Shown here piece after piece: positions 21,300-32,600 of a DNA stretch of 64,000 nucleotides. The notes beneath the pieces are model-generated. The model had not been told where the DNA came from and did no database searches. It worked only from the letters and a program-made list of their open reading frames with translations. Each line of letters starts with the position of its first letter. Within the stretch, counting starts at the first letter, position 1. The stretch is from Brachypodium distachyon (taxonomy: Eukaryota; Streptophyta; Magnoliopsida; Poales; Poaceae), in contig NC_016133.3 in NCBI RefSeq assembly GCF_000005505.3, forward strand, positions 14,384,001 through 14,448,000, written 5' to 3'. A program made the translations under genes and the position numbers.

Positions 21300-23252
21300 T
21301 CATGTCTTGTACTGTTCAATCAGTCTCAGAAGGCTATGTGTCTCGGCATCAGGCATTGCTCCTCTCAAAATCATCGTCCTCACAAAATTTGGCTCATAAA
21401 CTTTTGCCTTAACATAAGCTTTTAGAAGAGTATTATACACAAAGGAATTCCTGCAGTACTTTGATTCATTCAGTTCCGCGTAAACTATCTTTGCATTTTC
21501 CAAGTCACCAATTTCTGCAAAGTTCTCAAGCAACATATGCGTGGTCTCTAACCATGGAGTTGAATTTCTCACCTTTCTGGTGACGACTTCTTTTTTCCCC
21601 ATATCCATCGTGTTCAAAGCTTGTTTCACAAGGCCTGCTTTCAAGCAACCCAATGCCAAGTGGCGATATGTAATAGCATTCGGTTGACAACCACTTGCTC
21701 TCATTTCTTTGAACACTGCCGATGCTTTATCCACAACGCCATGCCTGCAGTAAACTGATAACATGGAATTGAACTGTTCTGTAAGCCTTAGCTTTCTTGC
21801 TGATTTAATCTCTCCCCATATCTCTTCTGCCTGTTCAATGGAACCAATCTTTCCAAATGCCTCAATTGCTAGTGTGAAGCTTTTGGATCGAATATGAGGG
21901 AGGACTTGCATGAGTTTCCATGTCATCTTTAGCTCCTTCTCCTTTCCAAGGTATCCATACAAGATAAGAAGAATTTCCTGCGTAGACCAGTTAGTACCTG
22001 TCATAGAATTCTTGATGGCTTCTATATATGTCTGGGAAACGGTATATAGCCTTGCTACAGCATGTGAAATTGCTAGAATTCCGTATGTGATCTCATTCGG
22101 CTCGACCTTTGCTCTTTTCATATCATTGAACACCCTCGCCACTCCATCAATGTTGTGCTCATTGGCCTGTATTTTCAATAAGATGTTGTAGGTAGACGTG
22201 TGAGGGGTCACTTTACTGGCTTTCATCTGAGCGAGGATCTTGGGGATAGTCTTCCTACGACCCTCAGAAGAATGGAGGATGATCAGGCGGTTGTAAACAT
22301 ACGGCGAAATCGGAAGGGACAATTCCCTCATCTTCCTCATGTAACCGTATGAAAGCTTAATCAAGCTTAACTCCAAACAAGCCATTACAAGGTTGTTGTA
22401 GAGCAGCTCGTTCCGGTATTCTTGAGGTATGCGAAGGAAGAGGCTCTCGGCTTCAGAAATACCATGCACTTTAGCTGTGAACTCTAGGAGATATGAGTAA
22501 TCAAGCTCACTCAGCTTGTAGGGCCTCTCTCTTATCACCCACTCCATGACCTGTAGCAAGAAAATTGCAAAATCCTGTTACTTCCTGAACAAACAGAAGA
22601 AAGTAAAAATATATCTATGTTGATTTAGTTGACATCATCCGTACATAGTGATGAGCTAATTTCATCATAATGTGCCGAGAAATCATGCCATGAAAGAGAA
22701 GGAATAATTAACAGTCATCTGGAGAAAAAAATCAGATCATCTCTGCATCTTTACACACAGACAAGCAGCACAAAATGCAAGACGACTTTAACATTTTTCA
22801 ACACATTCATGCACAACAACGGCGATCACTGGTCCATAAGAAAATGCAACATCGTGCGGAGCCAAGGTGATATACCACTAAAATCAACCATGAAGGCATG
22901 AACACGAACCAAAAGCTCAAGGGATGCGAGTGGGAGAGGAAAGGGGGACCTGGAGGCCGGTGCGGTGGAGGCGGCGGCGGCGGAGGCGGTTGATGGCGTG
23001 GAAGACGTGGCCGCGGTGCACGGCGCGGCCCGCGGCCATCCAGCCTCGGATGGCGGCGCACGCCGACGACGCCCGCTCCAGCCGCTGCGCCAGCGAGCCC
23101 TCCTGCTCCCGCTCGTCAGCGGGCTCCGCCGGCGGAGTAGGAGGAGGAGGAGCAGGCGCGAGGGGCGCGCTGCCTGAGTTGGTGAAGAAGGCGGCGGCTG
23201 ACGCGATCGGCGGCCGACGGCAGCGGAGCAGCATGCGCATCGGCGTCAACAT
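21300..23252 (-). CDS. P-class pentatricopeptide repeat protein, probably mitochondrial (At4g21705-like)
   Basis: It has two exons: 23252-22950 and 22550-21300, with a GT-AG intron of 399 bp in phase 0. The product is 517 residues. The first in-frame ATG is at 23252, and the first ~30 residues (MLTPMRMLLRCRRPP...) are rich in Arg, Ala and Ser without acids, like a mitochondrial presequence; a proline-rich linker follows. The splice joins ...RTGLQ to VMEWVIRER, the expected LQVMEW block of this P-class subfamily. About eight degenerate PPR helical pairs follow (for example residues with VTPHTSTYNILL, VEPNEITYGIL, CQPNAITYRHL and NSFVYNTLLKAY). Such proteins bind organelle RNA; no DYW or E domain is present. 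A Mutator-like element sits 400 bp upstream of the start. Confidence 0.9.
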
Positions 23253-23651
23253 CGTCGCGGCAACTCGTCGAACAGCTGGTGTGCAGGAGGCCCCGATACT
23301 CCCAGGCCGCCGCGGCCTCCCCACCGCAAAGTGCCGCAGGAATAACGCCCGGCACTGCTCAGAGCTTCGAATGGATGATCTCTGTTCCACGGCGGCTGGC
23401 TCCTCCGCCCGCGTCCATGAGGGTCACCCGCGAGCTCAGTGTGCTGGGAGTTTACCGACGGAACCGAGAGCTTGCTCTTTGGTCCTCTTCGATCCCGCTT
23501 GTGCAATCGGGCGTGTGGGTTCGGAGCTCACAGTTCGGGTGCGTAACCCTCTGACCCTCTATGTGTACAAGAGAACAAAAAAGCTTTTTTTGTTTCAACA
23601 AACATCTCGTACATCTCACAAAACGATTTTTTTTACTCTTAATTAATACAG

Positions 23652-24684
23652 GGGTCCGTCTGGTGTGCAATCAGGCAAGCGGTGCAATCCTGCAATCAAA
23701 TTAACACTCCCCGTCCGATACATAAACTACGGCCCAGAAATCGGTTGGGTTACTCCCACGATCTGACGCATCCATGTAAATCAGACTTTTGCAAAGAACC
23801 TTCGCGGAACGTGTTGATGTTGCGCAGAATTCCTCGTCTTCGACCGTCTTAAATCGGCCATCTCACATCTTCTTCTCCGTGATCCCTCTAGGGCTGCATA
23901 CAGCTGCCACCGGCCGATGCTGCGCAAGATTCTTCTCTGGTTGCCCGCTTATCCGAGGTGAAGGGGATCACCCCAGCCCCCACACCCCCACAAAGGCATT
24001 GCGAGCATACTCTTGATACAAAATCAATTGCATTTGTAGGCAGTGATTCCTGTTGCATTTGGGGATTTGTTTTCTTTGCTCAACCGTTGACAACTCAGGA
24101 ACTTTATTCTCCAGTTTGTTTTACTTTTTCAAGTACCAATTGCAGCTTTGACCAAACAGCGACCTGACAAGAACGAACTAATTACAGAGAACAAATTGAT
24201 GCGTCCTCCCTTCGATCCTCTACAACTTAGAAACGCAAGCGGTTTGCACGATGGTGTCTCAGACCATGTTGCACATCGAGTTATGAACGGGGATTAGGGA
24301 ATTGAATTGAAGTTTCCCACACGGTTGGAGATGTGGAAGACAAAGGATAGGGGATGGAGCGACGAGGAGAGGGGGAACAGGTAGGCCGTCGACTCCTAAG
24401 AAACGCACAGTTGATGTTGCTCCATGCAGAGAGGGAGAAGGAGATAGATCGATCAAGGCGAGATAGGATCAGACGGGAAAGAAGCTGGTTTGGGGATGGT
24501 CAAGGCCTCAAGGGGGTGGGGTTCTGCACAGCATTAGCCGAGAATGCGAGGCGTGTTTCGCAAAACTCAACTTGGCGATGGGAGTTCCGGGATTTGTTCC
24601 AGGCTGCAGATCGCCTGTCGGATGGATCGTGCTAATTTGATTGCACGATTGCACAACTTGACTGATTGCATCCCATACGAAACC
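23652..24684. mobile_element. Non-autonomous Mutator-like element (MULE), 1033 bp
   Basis: A perfect 9-bp target duplication TTAATACAG flanks it (23643-23651 and 24685-24693). Terminal inverted repeats of about 55-60 bp share the core TGCAATCAGNCAAG..GTGCAATC.TGCAATCAAATTA (about 23668-23708, and the reverse at about 24631-24669). No transposase is encoded. The interior (for example 24350-24630) contains short open frames that could be captured host sequence, but I recognise none. It lies upstream of the PPR gene that starts at 23252. Confidence 0.82.
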
Positions 24685-24986
24685 TTAATACAGTTACTCG
24701 TTTGAGTGTTTTTTTTGGGTGCGGAACACAACACAAGTAATCATTTCTTGCACTGTTCTGATGATTTGATTTTCATAATTCTTTTGAAAACTTGAAGTGG
24801 CTTAAATAAGAGCAGAAGGTAGTTCAACGTAGACATCAGTCATCCTACGATCACGCTCAGTCACTCACACTCAAGCATACATGCTTACATGAGGTCTCCA
24901 GTTTCGAACACGACGCAGATTAGTGCTACCTACACCTAGGGTAGAAAAAGTTCAACCACAGGACAATTACATTTAGTAGATAAGTA

Positions 24987-25080
24987 CTCCCTCCCTCCGA
25001 TACATAAAAAGTGTCGTCCCCTTAGTACAAAATTTGACAAACTTCGTACAAAATGGACGGACACTTTTTATGAACCAGAG
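24987..25080. mobile_element. Stowaway-like MITE, 94 bp
   Basis: The left end CTCCCTCCCTCCGATACATA and the right end, reversed CTCTGGTTCATAAAAAGTGT, form a hairpin and are flanked by TA. Confidence 0.75.
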
Positions 25081-25392
25081 TAGCAGTACGTAGCAGAGTA
25101 TTTGATCAAATTTGTCATAATAGTTCAAGGGCAAGCAAACATCACTGCCCCTCATACACTACAACAAAAGGACCGAAATAAAGAACTTGTAGCTGCCGCT
25201 ATTTGGTAGCCGACGGAAGTGCTTGAACGATGTGCCGGGGATTGGACATATTTTGGTATTCTTCTTCTTGACCACGCTAGGAACACATTGCTGCAGAATT
25301 TCGTTCAGCAGTAACATTCAGAAACAAACATGTGCAGGTACACCCATTTTCTTTCCCTAGCTACAGAAAATATTTTCGCTAGAAACTTACTA

Positions 25393-25500
25393 CTCCCTCC
25401 TGTTGGAATTACTTGCCATTACATGTATCTAGACGCTTTTTAAACATAGATACATCCATGTTTAGGCAAATTTGAGACAAGTAATATGAATCGGAGGGAG
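25393..25500. mobile_element. Stowaway-like MITE, 108 bp
   Basis: Ends CTCCCTCCTGTTGGAATTAC and, reversed, CTCCCTCCGATTCATATTAC, with TA on both sides. It is related to the copies at 46590-46701 and 47117-47228 (all share the ACATGTATCTAGA / TAGATACATCCAT interior). Confidence 0.88.
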
Positions 25501-26574
25501 TACTACGAAATAGTGATGACTGGCATGGGAACTAACAAGAAACTAAGCAAGACGAAATATATGCACACACACACATGGAGCTTTAACCATTTACAAACTC
25601 AGCAGTCAGCATCCGTTAGATCTTGGTATCAGAAAATTCATACCTGAGAGGCGTCTGAAGATGAAATACATTACGTGATCGAGAAAATTCCAATCCAAAT
25701 TCTTCTCCGACTTCTAATGTGATGTAGTTTGATTGAGATATGGAAATATTAGAGCCAGATCAGTAACGAGTAGAAACCAGATACTCTCACGATGTACTTG
25801 CCAAGTACTGTTGCTCATACTGGCAGTGAGGCACCTCTTTTGGCACAACTAAGTGGACATGCCAATCTCCTGGTTCATCTTACTGACGTTGCAGTGAATA
25901 CCTTCTCCAGATATAGTTCCTGAAGGGGGGGAAAACTGCATTACAAGACAGCAAGCTAAGGGTCAATAGCCTGTCAAAATCATCAATTATTCAATTTAAT
26001 TAGTGAGATGTAGTTTTTTTTATAAACAACCTTGTGGTGTGTAATATTAGTTTTACAATTTGTTAACAGATGTTGCATACAATCAGAACGAATAGAAATA
26101 GTTTACTGTTTGACTATATAAAAAGGCTATGTGCCGAACACTTGACAAAAGCTGGCGTATTACACTATGGAAAGTAACTTTTGAAGATATCCACAGTTCG
26201 CAATGAACAGCTCTCCATGTAAAGGGCAAGTTAGTGTCAATTATCTAAGGCAGATAGCTAGTGCACAACCGCGAAGGACATTGAAAAAGATAGAGTTCTC
26301 CGGTGCAAATTACTTTGAAATACGGACCGATCATGAACTTACTTTGAAATGATCAAAATTTCTCAGGTACCAAGATGAATGCATCAAGCCACCCAAGCAG
26401 GAGCCAGCAGAATCAACTGAATCCATTATCTGCACCTACAAGGATAAGTCAGGAAAGATGAAGGTGAACAACTGAACAAAGGAGGAATCAACCACCCTAT
26501 AACATGAAGAGTTTTATATTGAGTTACTGACTGACCCAATTCATCAAAATGAGCAAGATCAATACAGAATGAAT
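25501..26574. other. Intergenic region between PPR genes
   Basis: I see no supported gene, RNA gene or complete transposon here. The right ~100 bp probably belong to the 3' UTR of the minus-strand PPR gene. Confidence 0.35.
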
Positions 26575-28167
26575 TTATGCAGCCTGCACCCAACTACTCC
26601 CAGGCATCTTACTCAAGCCCATTTCCATCATTGTCTTCCTTAAACTCTTAACCTTGTCCCATTTGTTTGCTTGTGCATATATGTTACCCAACAGTATGTA
26701 ATATCCACTCTCTCCAGGTGCCAATTCAAAGCACTTGGAAGCAACCATTTCCCCAAGCTCAACATTGGTGTGCAACCGGCAAGCAAGAAGCAAAGCACCC
26801 CAAACACTAGCATGTGGCTGCATCGGCATCTTCATGATCAGCTGAAACGCCTCGTCCAACTTTCCGCTGCGCCCAAGAAGATCTACCATGATGGTGTAGT
26901 GTTCCATGGAAGGTCTAATATTATACTTGCTTGACATGAAAGCAAAACAAGCTCGAGCTTCTTCCATTAGCCCAGCATGGTTGTATGCAGACAGCAATCC
27001 CACAAAGGTGACTGCATTTGGGACAATCTTTGCATCGGACATCTCCTTGAACAGACCAATAGCTTCGCTTAACTTGCCATTCATCCCACAGCCCACAATC
27101 ATTGCACTATAAGACACCACATCCCTTGTCCTCAAGCCTCTGAACAATTTAAAGGCATTATCAATCCGGCCACTCTTGGTGTACAGATCTACAAGAGCGG
27201 TGCGCAGGTGATCATCGAGTTCAATTCCCAAGGAACACATGAAGCTCTCGACCCACAGCCCAAACCTCAGGTTCCCCAGCTGTGAGCAAGCCGAGATGAC
27301 AGACGAAAAAGTCTTCTCATTGGGCAGCACACAGATATGAGGCTTGAGCATCCGGATGAAAACAGAAATAGCCTCCCGTGCGCAACCATTCTGCCCGTAG
27401 CACGCAATCATCGCGTTCCACGCATAAAGGTCGTTCTGGTTCTCCATCCGTTCGAACAGGCTGGCAGCAGCTTGGACGTCACCAGCCTTGGCATACCCGG
27501 AGATCATCGTGATCCAGGAGACATTGCTCCTGACGGGCATCTGCTCGAACCACTCCCTCGCTCGGGCAAGGTGGCCATGGGCGATGAGCCCGCACATGAC
27601 AGCGTTCCAGGACGCGGCGTTCCGCTCGGGCATCTGGTGGAAGAGCTCGATGGCGCAGTCGAGCCGGCCGGCCTTGGCGAGGCCAGCAACCATGGAGTTC
27701 CAGGACACGACGTCCCTTACGGGCATCTGGTCAAACAGAGCGCGCGCGGCGGGGAGGTCACCGGAGCGGAGGAGGGAGGCGAGGAGCGAGTTGCGGGAGA
27801 CGAGGAGGGAGTGCGCCGACCGTGCCCCCGCGGGAGGCGTTTCGTCGAGCAGGCTGCGCGCGGCGTCCGGGTGGTCGCGGGAGTAGAGGTGGGCGAGCGC
27901 GGCGTGCGGGTACGGGTGCGCCAGGAGGCCGAGGCGGAGGAGGTGGGCGTGGAAGGAGGCGGCGGCCAAGGCGTGGGCGGGAAGGCGGGATACGGACTTG
28001 AGGACGGCGGCGAGGGCGAAGGGGCAGGAGCGGTGGGCGGCGGCGTCGGAGCGGAAGGACGAGACGTAGAGCGCGATCGCCCGGCGAGGGCGGCCCTGGT
28101 CGGCGGCGGCGCGGATGGCCAGCGTCAACGGCGAGTTGACGCAGGACGCGGCGGTAGACGTCGGCAT
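26575..28167 (-). CDS. PLS-class PPR protein with E domain (At4g22760-like)
   Basis: This is an intronless frame of 530 residues, the usual form for plant PLS-class PPR genes. From about residue 140 to 440 there are repeated PPR units, including VVSWNSMVAGLAKAGRLDCA, AASWNAVMCGLIAHGHLARA, NVSWITMISGYAKAGDVQAA, LYAWNAMIACYGQNGCAREA and VVSYSAMIVGCGMNGKLSEA. Residues about 435-530 form the E region (ASVWGALLLACRLHTNVELG, then YYILLGNIYAQANKWDKV) and end at SSWVQAA, so there is no DYW deaminase domain. Members with E but no DYW act in organelle RNA editing or processing, usually with a DYW partner; the target RNA is unknown. The N-terminus (residues 1-40) is Ala/Ser/Arg-rich, suggesting organelle import. 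The ATG at 28167 is the first in frame. Confidence 0.9.
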   Translation of the reverse strand: MPTSTAASCVNSPLTLAIRAAADQGRPRRAIALYVSSFRSDAAAHRSCPFALAAVLKSVSRLPAHALAAASFHAHLLRLGLLAHPYPHAALAHLYSRDHPDAARSLLDETPPAGARSAHSLLVSRNSLLASLLRSGDLPAARALFDQMPVRDVVSWNSMVAGLAKAGRLDCAIELFHQMPERNAASWNAVMCGLIAHGHLARAREWFEQMPVRSNVSWITMISGYAKAGDVQAAASLFERMENQNDLYAWNAMIACYGQNGCAREAISVFIRMLKPHICVLPNEKTFSSVISACSQLGNLRFGLWVESFMCSLGIELDDHLRTALVDLYTKSGRIDNAFKLFRGLRTRDVVSYSAMIVGCGMNGKLSEAIGLFKEMSDAKIVPNAVTFVGLLSAYNHAGLMEEARACFAFMSSKYNIRPSMEHYTIMVDLLGRSGKLDEAFQLIMKMPMQPHASVWGALLLACRLHTNVELGEMVASKCFELAPGESGYYILLGNIYAQANKWDKVKSLRKTMMEMGLSKMPGSSWVQAA

Positions 28168-28291
28168 TGGCCGGCTGGTGCCTCTGTCCTCGTCGGAGAC
28201 TTATGCTCCCGGCAGGGGAGATAGCACAAACATGCTTCGCTCCAGGTTGATTGCTTTCCCGCACAAATGGTACTGCCTTCCAACGTTCTTA

Positions 28292-28370
28292 CTCCCTCTG
28301 TTTAAAAAAATTGGCGTGGTTTTGAAATAGGCTATTTCAAAACCGTGCTAATCTTTATGAAACGGGGGAG
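28292..28370. mobile_element. Stowaway-like MITE, 79 bp, in the PPR promoter region
   Basis: Ends CTCCCTCTGTTTAAAAAAAT and, reversed, CTCCCCCGTTTCATAAAGAT, flanked by TA. The inner palindrome TTTTGAAATAG/CTATTTCAAAA makes almost the whole element a hairpin. It lies about 125 bp upstream of the minus-strand PPR start codon at 28167. Confidence 0.85.
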
Positions 28371-28746
28371 TAATTCTAAATTATTACCGCTGTTTTAGTT
28401 TAAATTAGAATCAGAGTGAGTATTGTGCCATTTTTTGTTCCTAGCAAATTTGAAAAGGCAAAAACAAAGGAGAACCGTTTTTCAGTATTACCTCGGATAC
28501 CGGATAGTATTATTCTTGCGGAAGACCTTTTGCATCACTGAAAACGGATTCGACACAAAATATCTAAAAAAAAAACTCATGAAACAAATATGAGTATTTC
28601 ACAATACATTCTAGAAAAATAAATTGAATATGAAAACTCAAGGAAAACGATGAAATTTGGAGAAGTTATATCTGAAATCTTGAATGAAATAACTGTTGGA
28701 CATTCTTGGCACTTAAGTTCTCAACTTATATTTATTTATTTTGTTA

Positions 28747-28837
28747 CCCACTCCGTTTCATAAAGATTGGCACAGTTTTAAACTAAAGGTAAATCAAAAA
28801 ATTCAAAATCATGCTAATCTTTACGAAACGGAAGAAG
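28747..28837. mobile_element. Stowaway-like MITE, about 91 bp
   Basis: Left end CACTCCGTTTCATAAAGATT and right end, reversed, CTTCTTCCGTTTCGTAAAGA, between TA dinucleotides. It is the same subfamily as 28292-28370 and more decayed. Confidence 0.7.
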
Positions 28838-28994
28838 TAACTACTAACCAAAGCTAAAGATCTACTATGAGTTTGTTAAGACTTTATTGAATGTGAATAG
28901 TGGTGAGAAAGAAATCAAATGAAGCAGTCACGAAAAGACAGGGCTTAAATATGATGAAACTTAGTGAGAAGGGAAGAAAGATCAATCATTTGTA

Positions 28995-29034
28995 CTCCCT
29001 CTGATCGATAATAAGTGAGTTTGATCCGAGGGAG
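28995..29034. mobile_element. Stowaway MITE remnant, 40 bp
   Basis: CTCCCTCTGATC and the reversed CTCCCTCGGATC ends lie only 40 bp apart between TA dinucleotides, so the interior has been deleted. Confidence 0.6.
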
Positions 29035-29670
29035 TATATTTTTGGGAAACATTGACGCGAGATCCGACAAAAGAATACATCAACAAAGCTGGAAGTAATA
29101 GTTGGTACAAACAAAACTATCTTAACGATCATAATGTAGTCCTCGGTGTCAAATTTCACGCACGGCAAAGATAAAACAAGGCAAATCAAATCATTTCCGA
29201 CCCATGAACATTACAACAACTTCATCAAATAAACCGAATATTTGATCGAATCCATCATCACAGGCCAAGTAAATCCAGCATGCCGACCACGTTTAACAGT
29301 TTACACTACAAATAGCTGCCCCACCAAACAAAGGGGCAGAAACAAAGAACAGCTTCTTCTAAGGTACCACCACTAGCTCAGAGCAGGAAAGCTTTACAAA
29401 CGATGAGGAAAGATGCCAGCCATGTCAAGCAACACCAGGTGACGAGGTTAAGATTTTTGGGGCCAAAAATGAACCAAAAACTAGTTTAGACAAGTCATCA
29501 TGAATCGCCACCTGTCCTGCTGCTGATGCCACAGGCAAGGGAGACGGTGGTACGGACTTGATGCATATCACCTCACCTCACCTCATGAATCTAACTGTTT
29601 CTTCTTTCTCCCTATCTCCTACGGTCCTACCATTCTTTGGGCTAACGAATTTAGGCGCTGCTGGTCCGAG
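29035..29670 (-). other. Probable 3' UTR and downstream region of the TOPLESS-related gene
   Basis: The stop codon of the minus-strand gene is at 29671-29673. I see no other gene or transposon in this interval. Confidence 0.4.
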
Positions 29671-32600
29671 TCACCTCGTCGGCTGATCAGACGCCTGGTT
29701 GTTAGATGCTGCCGGCGCTGATGACATTGACGGGTGGGCTCCGTTGTCCTGGGGAGGGGCAACTCCCCACTTTGTGTCCGTGTCCAATGGCTCCACCACA
29801 TGAACTGCACCATCGCTCATGCCCACTGCTATCTGATTAGGCTCCAAGGGATGTGCAGCGATAACCATCGGATACACACTTCCGCCACTGTTGGATAAGA
29901 AGATGCAAAATCAACAGTAAGTTCACCTGGAATATGACTAACAAAACACAAGTATGAAAAGAAAAATAAGAGCAGTGACTCATGAGACTAGGCATACCTA
30001 GGCATTGAAGGAGGTATATAGGCAGAAAGTGCAATCCTGCAACGTAACCTAAGAGACTCTGCTTCAAATACTCCAATAGCACCATCGCAGAATCCAGCGT
30101 AAATCAGGAGACCATCACATGAGTATATTGCACTTGAAACTGGGGCCGGGAGTGCATCTCTAGGGTACCACTGCATTATCAAGTAACAAAGGGAGAAATC
30201 AATAAGATAATCACACTGATAAATGTAGCGATAACAAGCAGTGGTCTAATGTAAACCTAAGAGGCTAAGACATAATTTGAATACGGAAAGTAACGAGATA
30301 TAAAGAATTTTGGTGATGACTAACCGAGCGTGAGCATTCGAGCTTCCCATCATAGATAGCCAATTGACTCTCATGAACTACCAAAACATGTGTTTGGTCA
30401 TTGTGAAATTGGACCCTTGTATCGCCAACTAAAGCACCAGAATGATTTGCCGGTGGTTGGATATATCTCGATTTCTTCTTTTCCCAACCATCAATGCTCC
30501 AAACGCACAGCTGCAAAATTTCCATTCCAGAAATGAATGAATCAAATATAAAATGTAGTTGGAAGACCAATCACAAAGAAGATTTCAACAGAACAGACCA
30601 ATAGATGGATTGGCTTGTGTACTACGAATTAAGCAAATGTACGGATAAAGAGATTTAAACATTTAAAAAAGAATCCAATGGAATAATGATTCATACCTGA
30701 GCATCAGCACCTGAAGATACAAGGACATTCATTGACTGAGAAAATGCTAGTCCAGTAATCTTTTTCTGATGGCCCTTGAGCTTGCTTTTAACCTACGTAA
30801 TTTAATTAAGGTGAGTATACATATATGCATGTCTATTGGATCATGATTTGGTGCAAGAAAAATAAACATCAAGTCCAAGAAGCCCCCAATTCTTTAAAAA
30901 TGCTAGTTGATGATTGCTGAGCATTACACCTTGTAACCATAAAAAAGAACATGCAAAACTTCATCTTTAAGTGTCTAATAAGCTTCAAGCCTCAGATACA
31001 TCAAATAAGATTGTCGGGAGCAAGAGGAGATACAAAATGTGAAATAAGCAACACGTTATTAAACAGGAATACTCTACTTAGAGTGAGGATCACAAGCTAA
31101 AATAAATTGTACACACCTCATCAACACGGACATTGTAAATCTGAATGGTTGAGTCCTCCATTCCAATAGCAATGATATTATTGTCTTGTGGGTGGAACGC
31201 GAGGAAAGTTGCAGCAGGTGGAGGTGCCATGAACGTAGTCATGACCTGTAAGAGATTCCACACATTTAATCAGAAATGTGGAGGAAGGCAGTGACAAACT
31301 TAGGTGGTTCTTGTTATTTGAAGTTATGATCTATCAGGAAGCTATGTTTGCCATTAAGCTGCATACCAAAGAGAGACGGGGAATCAAACTACACAACTTG
31401 CTGTGCTATATGCTCAAGAAGCATTACCTTGAATGTCATCATGTTGAACAATGAGACTTTGCCACCAGATGCAGACATTACATAGGAGTCATTTTTGGAT
31501 AATGCAATGCAGGCAGTTGCCTCTTCTGGGTTACCATCACTGGTGTCATTTGTCATTAGAATCCCATTTGGCGGTTGCCACAGATGAGGCGAAATAGATG
31601 CGGTAGACTATCAAAAGATTGTGAAGACAATTCAGAACACAAGCAAAATAACATTGCAAATGAAATCCAAATAGGTGCAGTTCTTCAGTTTAACCTTGCC
31701 AGTAGGATTCCTGTCACTGCGTTGCCACTTCCACAGCTTGTGACCAGCATTGGAGCAGAGAGACAATAGTGCAATCCCATTATTTGTGTATAGCAAACGG
31801 ACAACCTGTGAAACAAACAAATAATTGCCTCACTCAGAAATTTTACATTGCCAGGAGCACAAAACATAATTGCTTGCCTACTGCTGAACTGCTTATTGTT
31901 CACAAAAACAGACAAACATTGTCCTGAACAACAGGTCAAACATTGACCTTTCTGAAAAAACTATGGGCAAATTTAAACCTCCTCTCTACCTTTAAAAGAA
32001 AGATAAGATCGTATGTTTAAGTTGATATTGCATAGTATTTACTACTCAATAATGAGTTAATCACATCCAGATATCAAAATAAAAACAGCAAATGTTTAAC
32101 GTACTTTGCTCGGATTTGATGCTGTATCTGGACAACGCCGTGCCCGAATATGTCCTGAATCAACAATGTCGGACAACTTCCAGGTCTTCATCTTTTCGGC
32201 TTCATCTGTTATTCTTGGTTTAACATCCTGCGTTCTGCTAACATCCATAGGTGCCTGCGAATTTGCTTGAAAATTTAGCAAACCAACATATTGAAGAACA
32301 AGAAAGGCTGTGGAACTAACCAATCCACTCATTGAAACAGCAGGCAACATCCTGTCAGGTCGTTCTGAGTTCACTGCTATAGGACTAGATACATTTGAAG
32401 CAGAACCAAGGGTGTTGATCAATGGGGGCTGCATTAAAAGTGGAATTATATGTAGTTAGATAGATCAGTTGTCCCAAAATCCTTCATTGGAACCCATCTT
32501 CAGTGCATCTCACGGATACACCAGATGCCAATGTTATTTAGACAACACGCAGCAATTATATGCTCAAATAAAAATCTCAATTGGGAGCAAAGGAAAAACA

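Noticed and set aside
22924..23646. 240-codon plus frame over PPR exon 1
   Set aside because: Antisense to exon 1, whose splice to exon 2 yields the conserved LQVMEW block.
27337..28224. 295-codon plus frame over the second PPR gene
   Set aside because: Antisense shadow of a PPR coding sequence.
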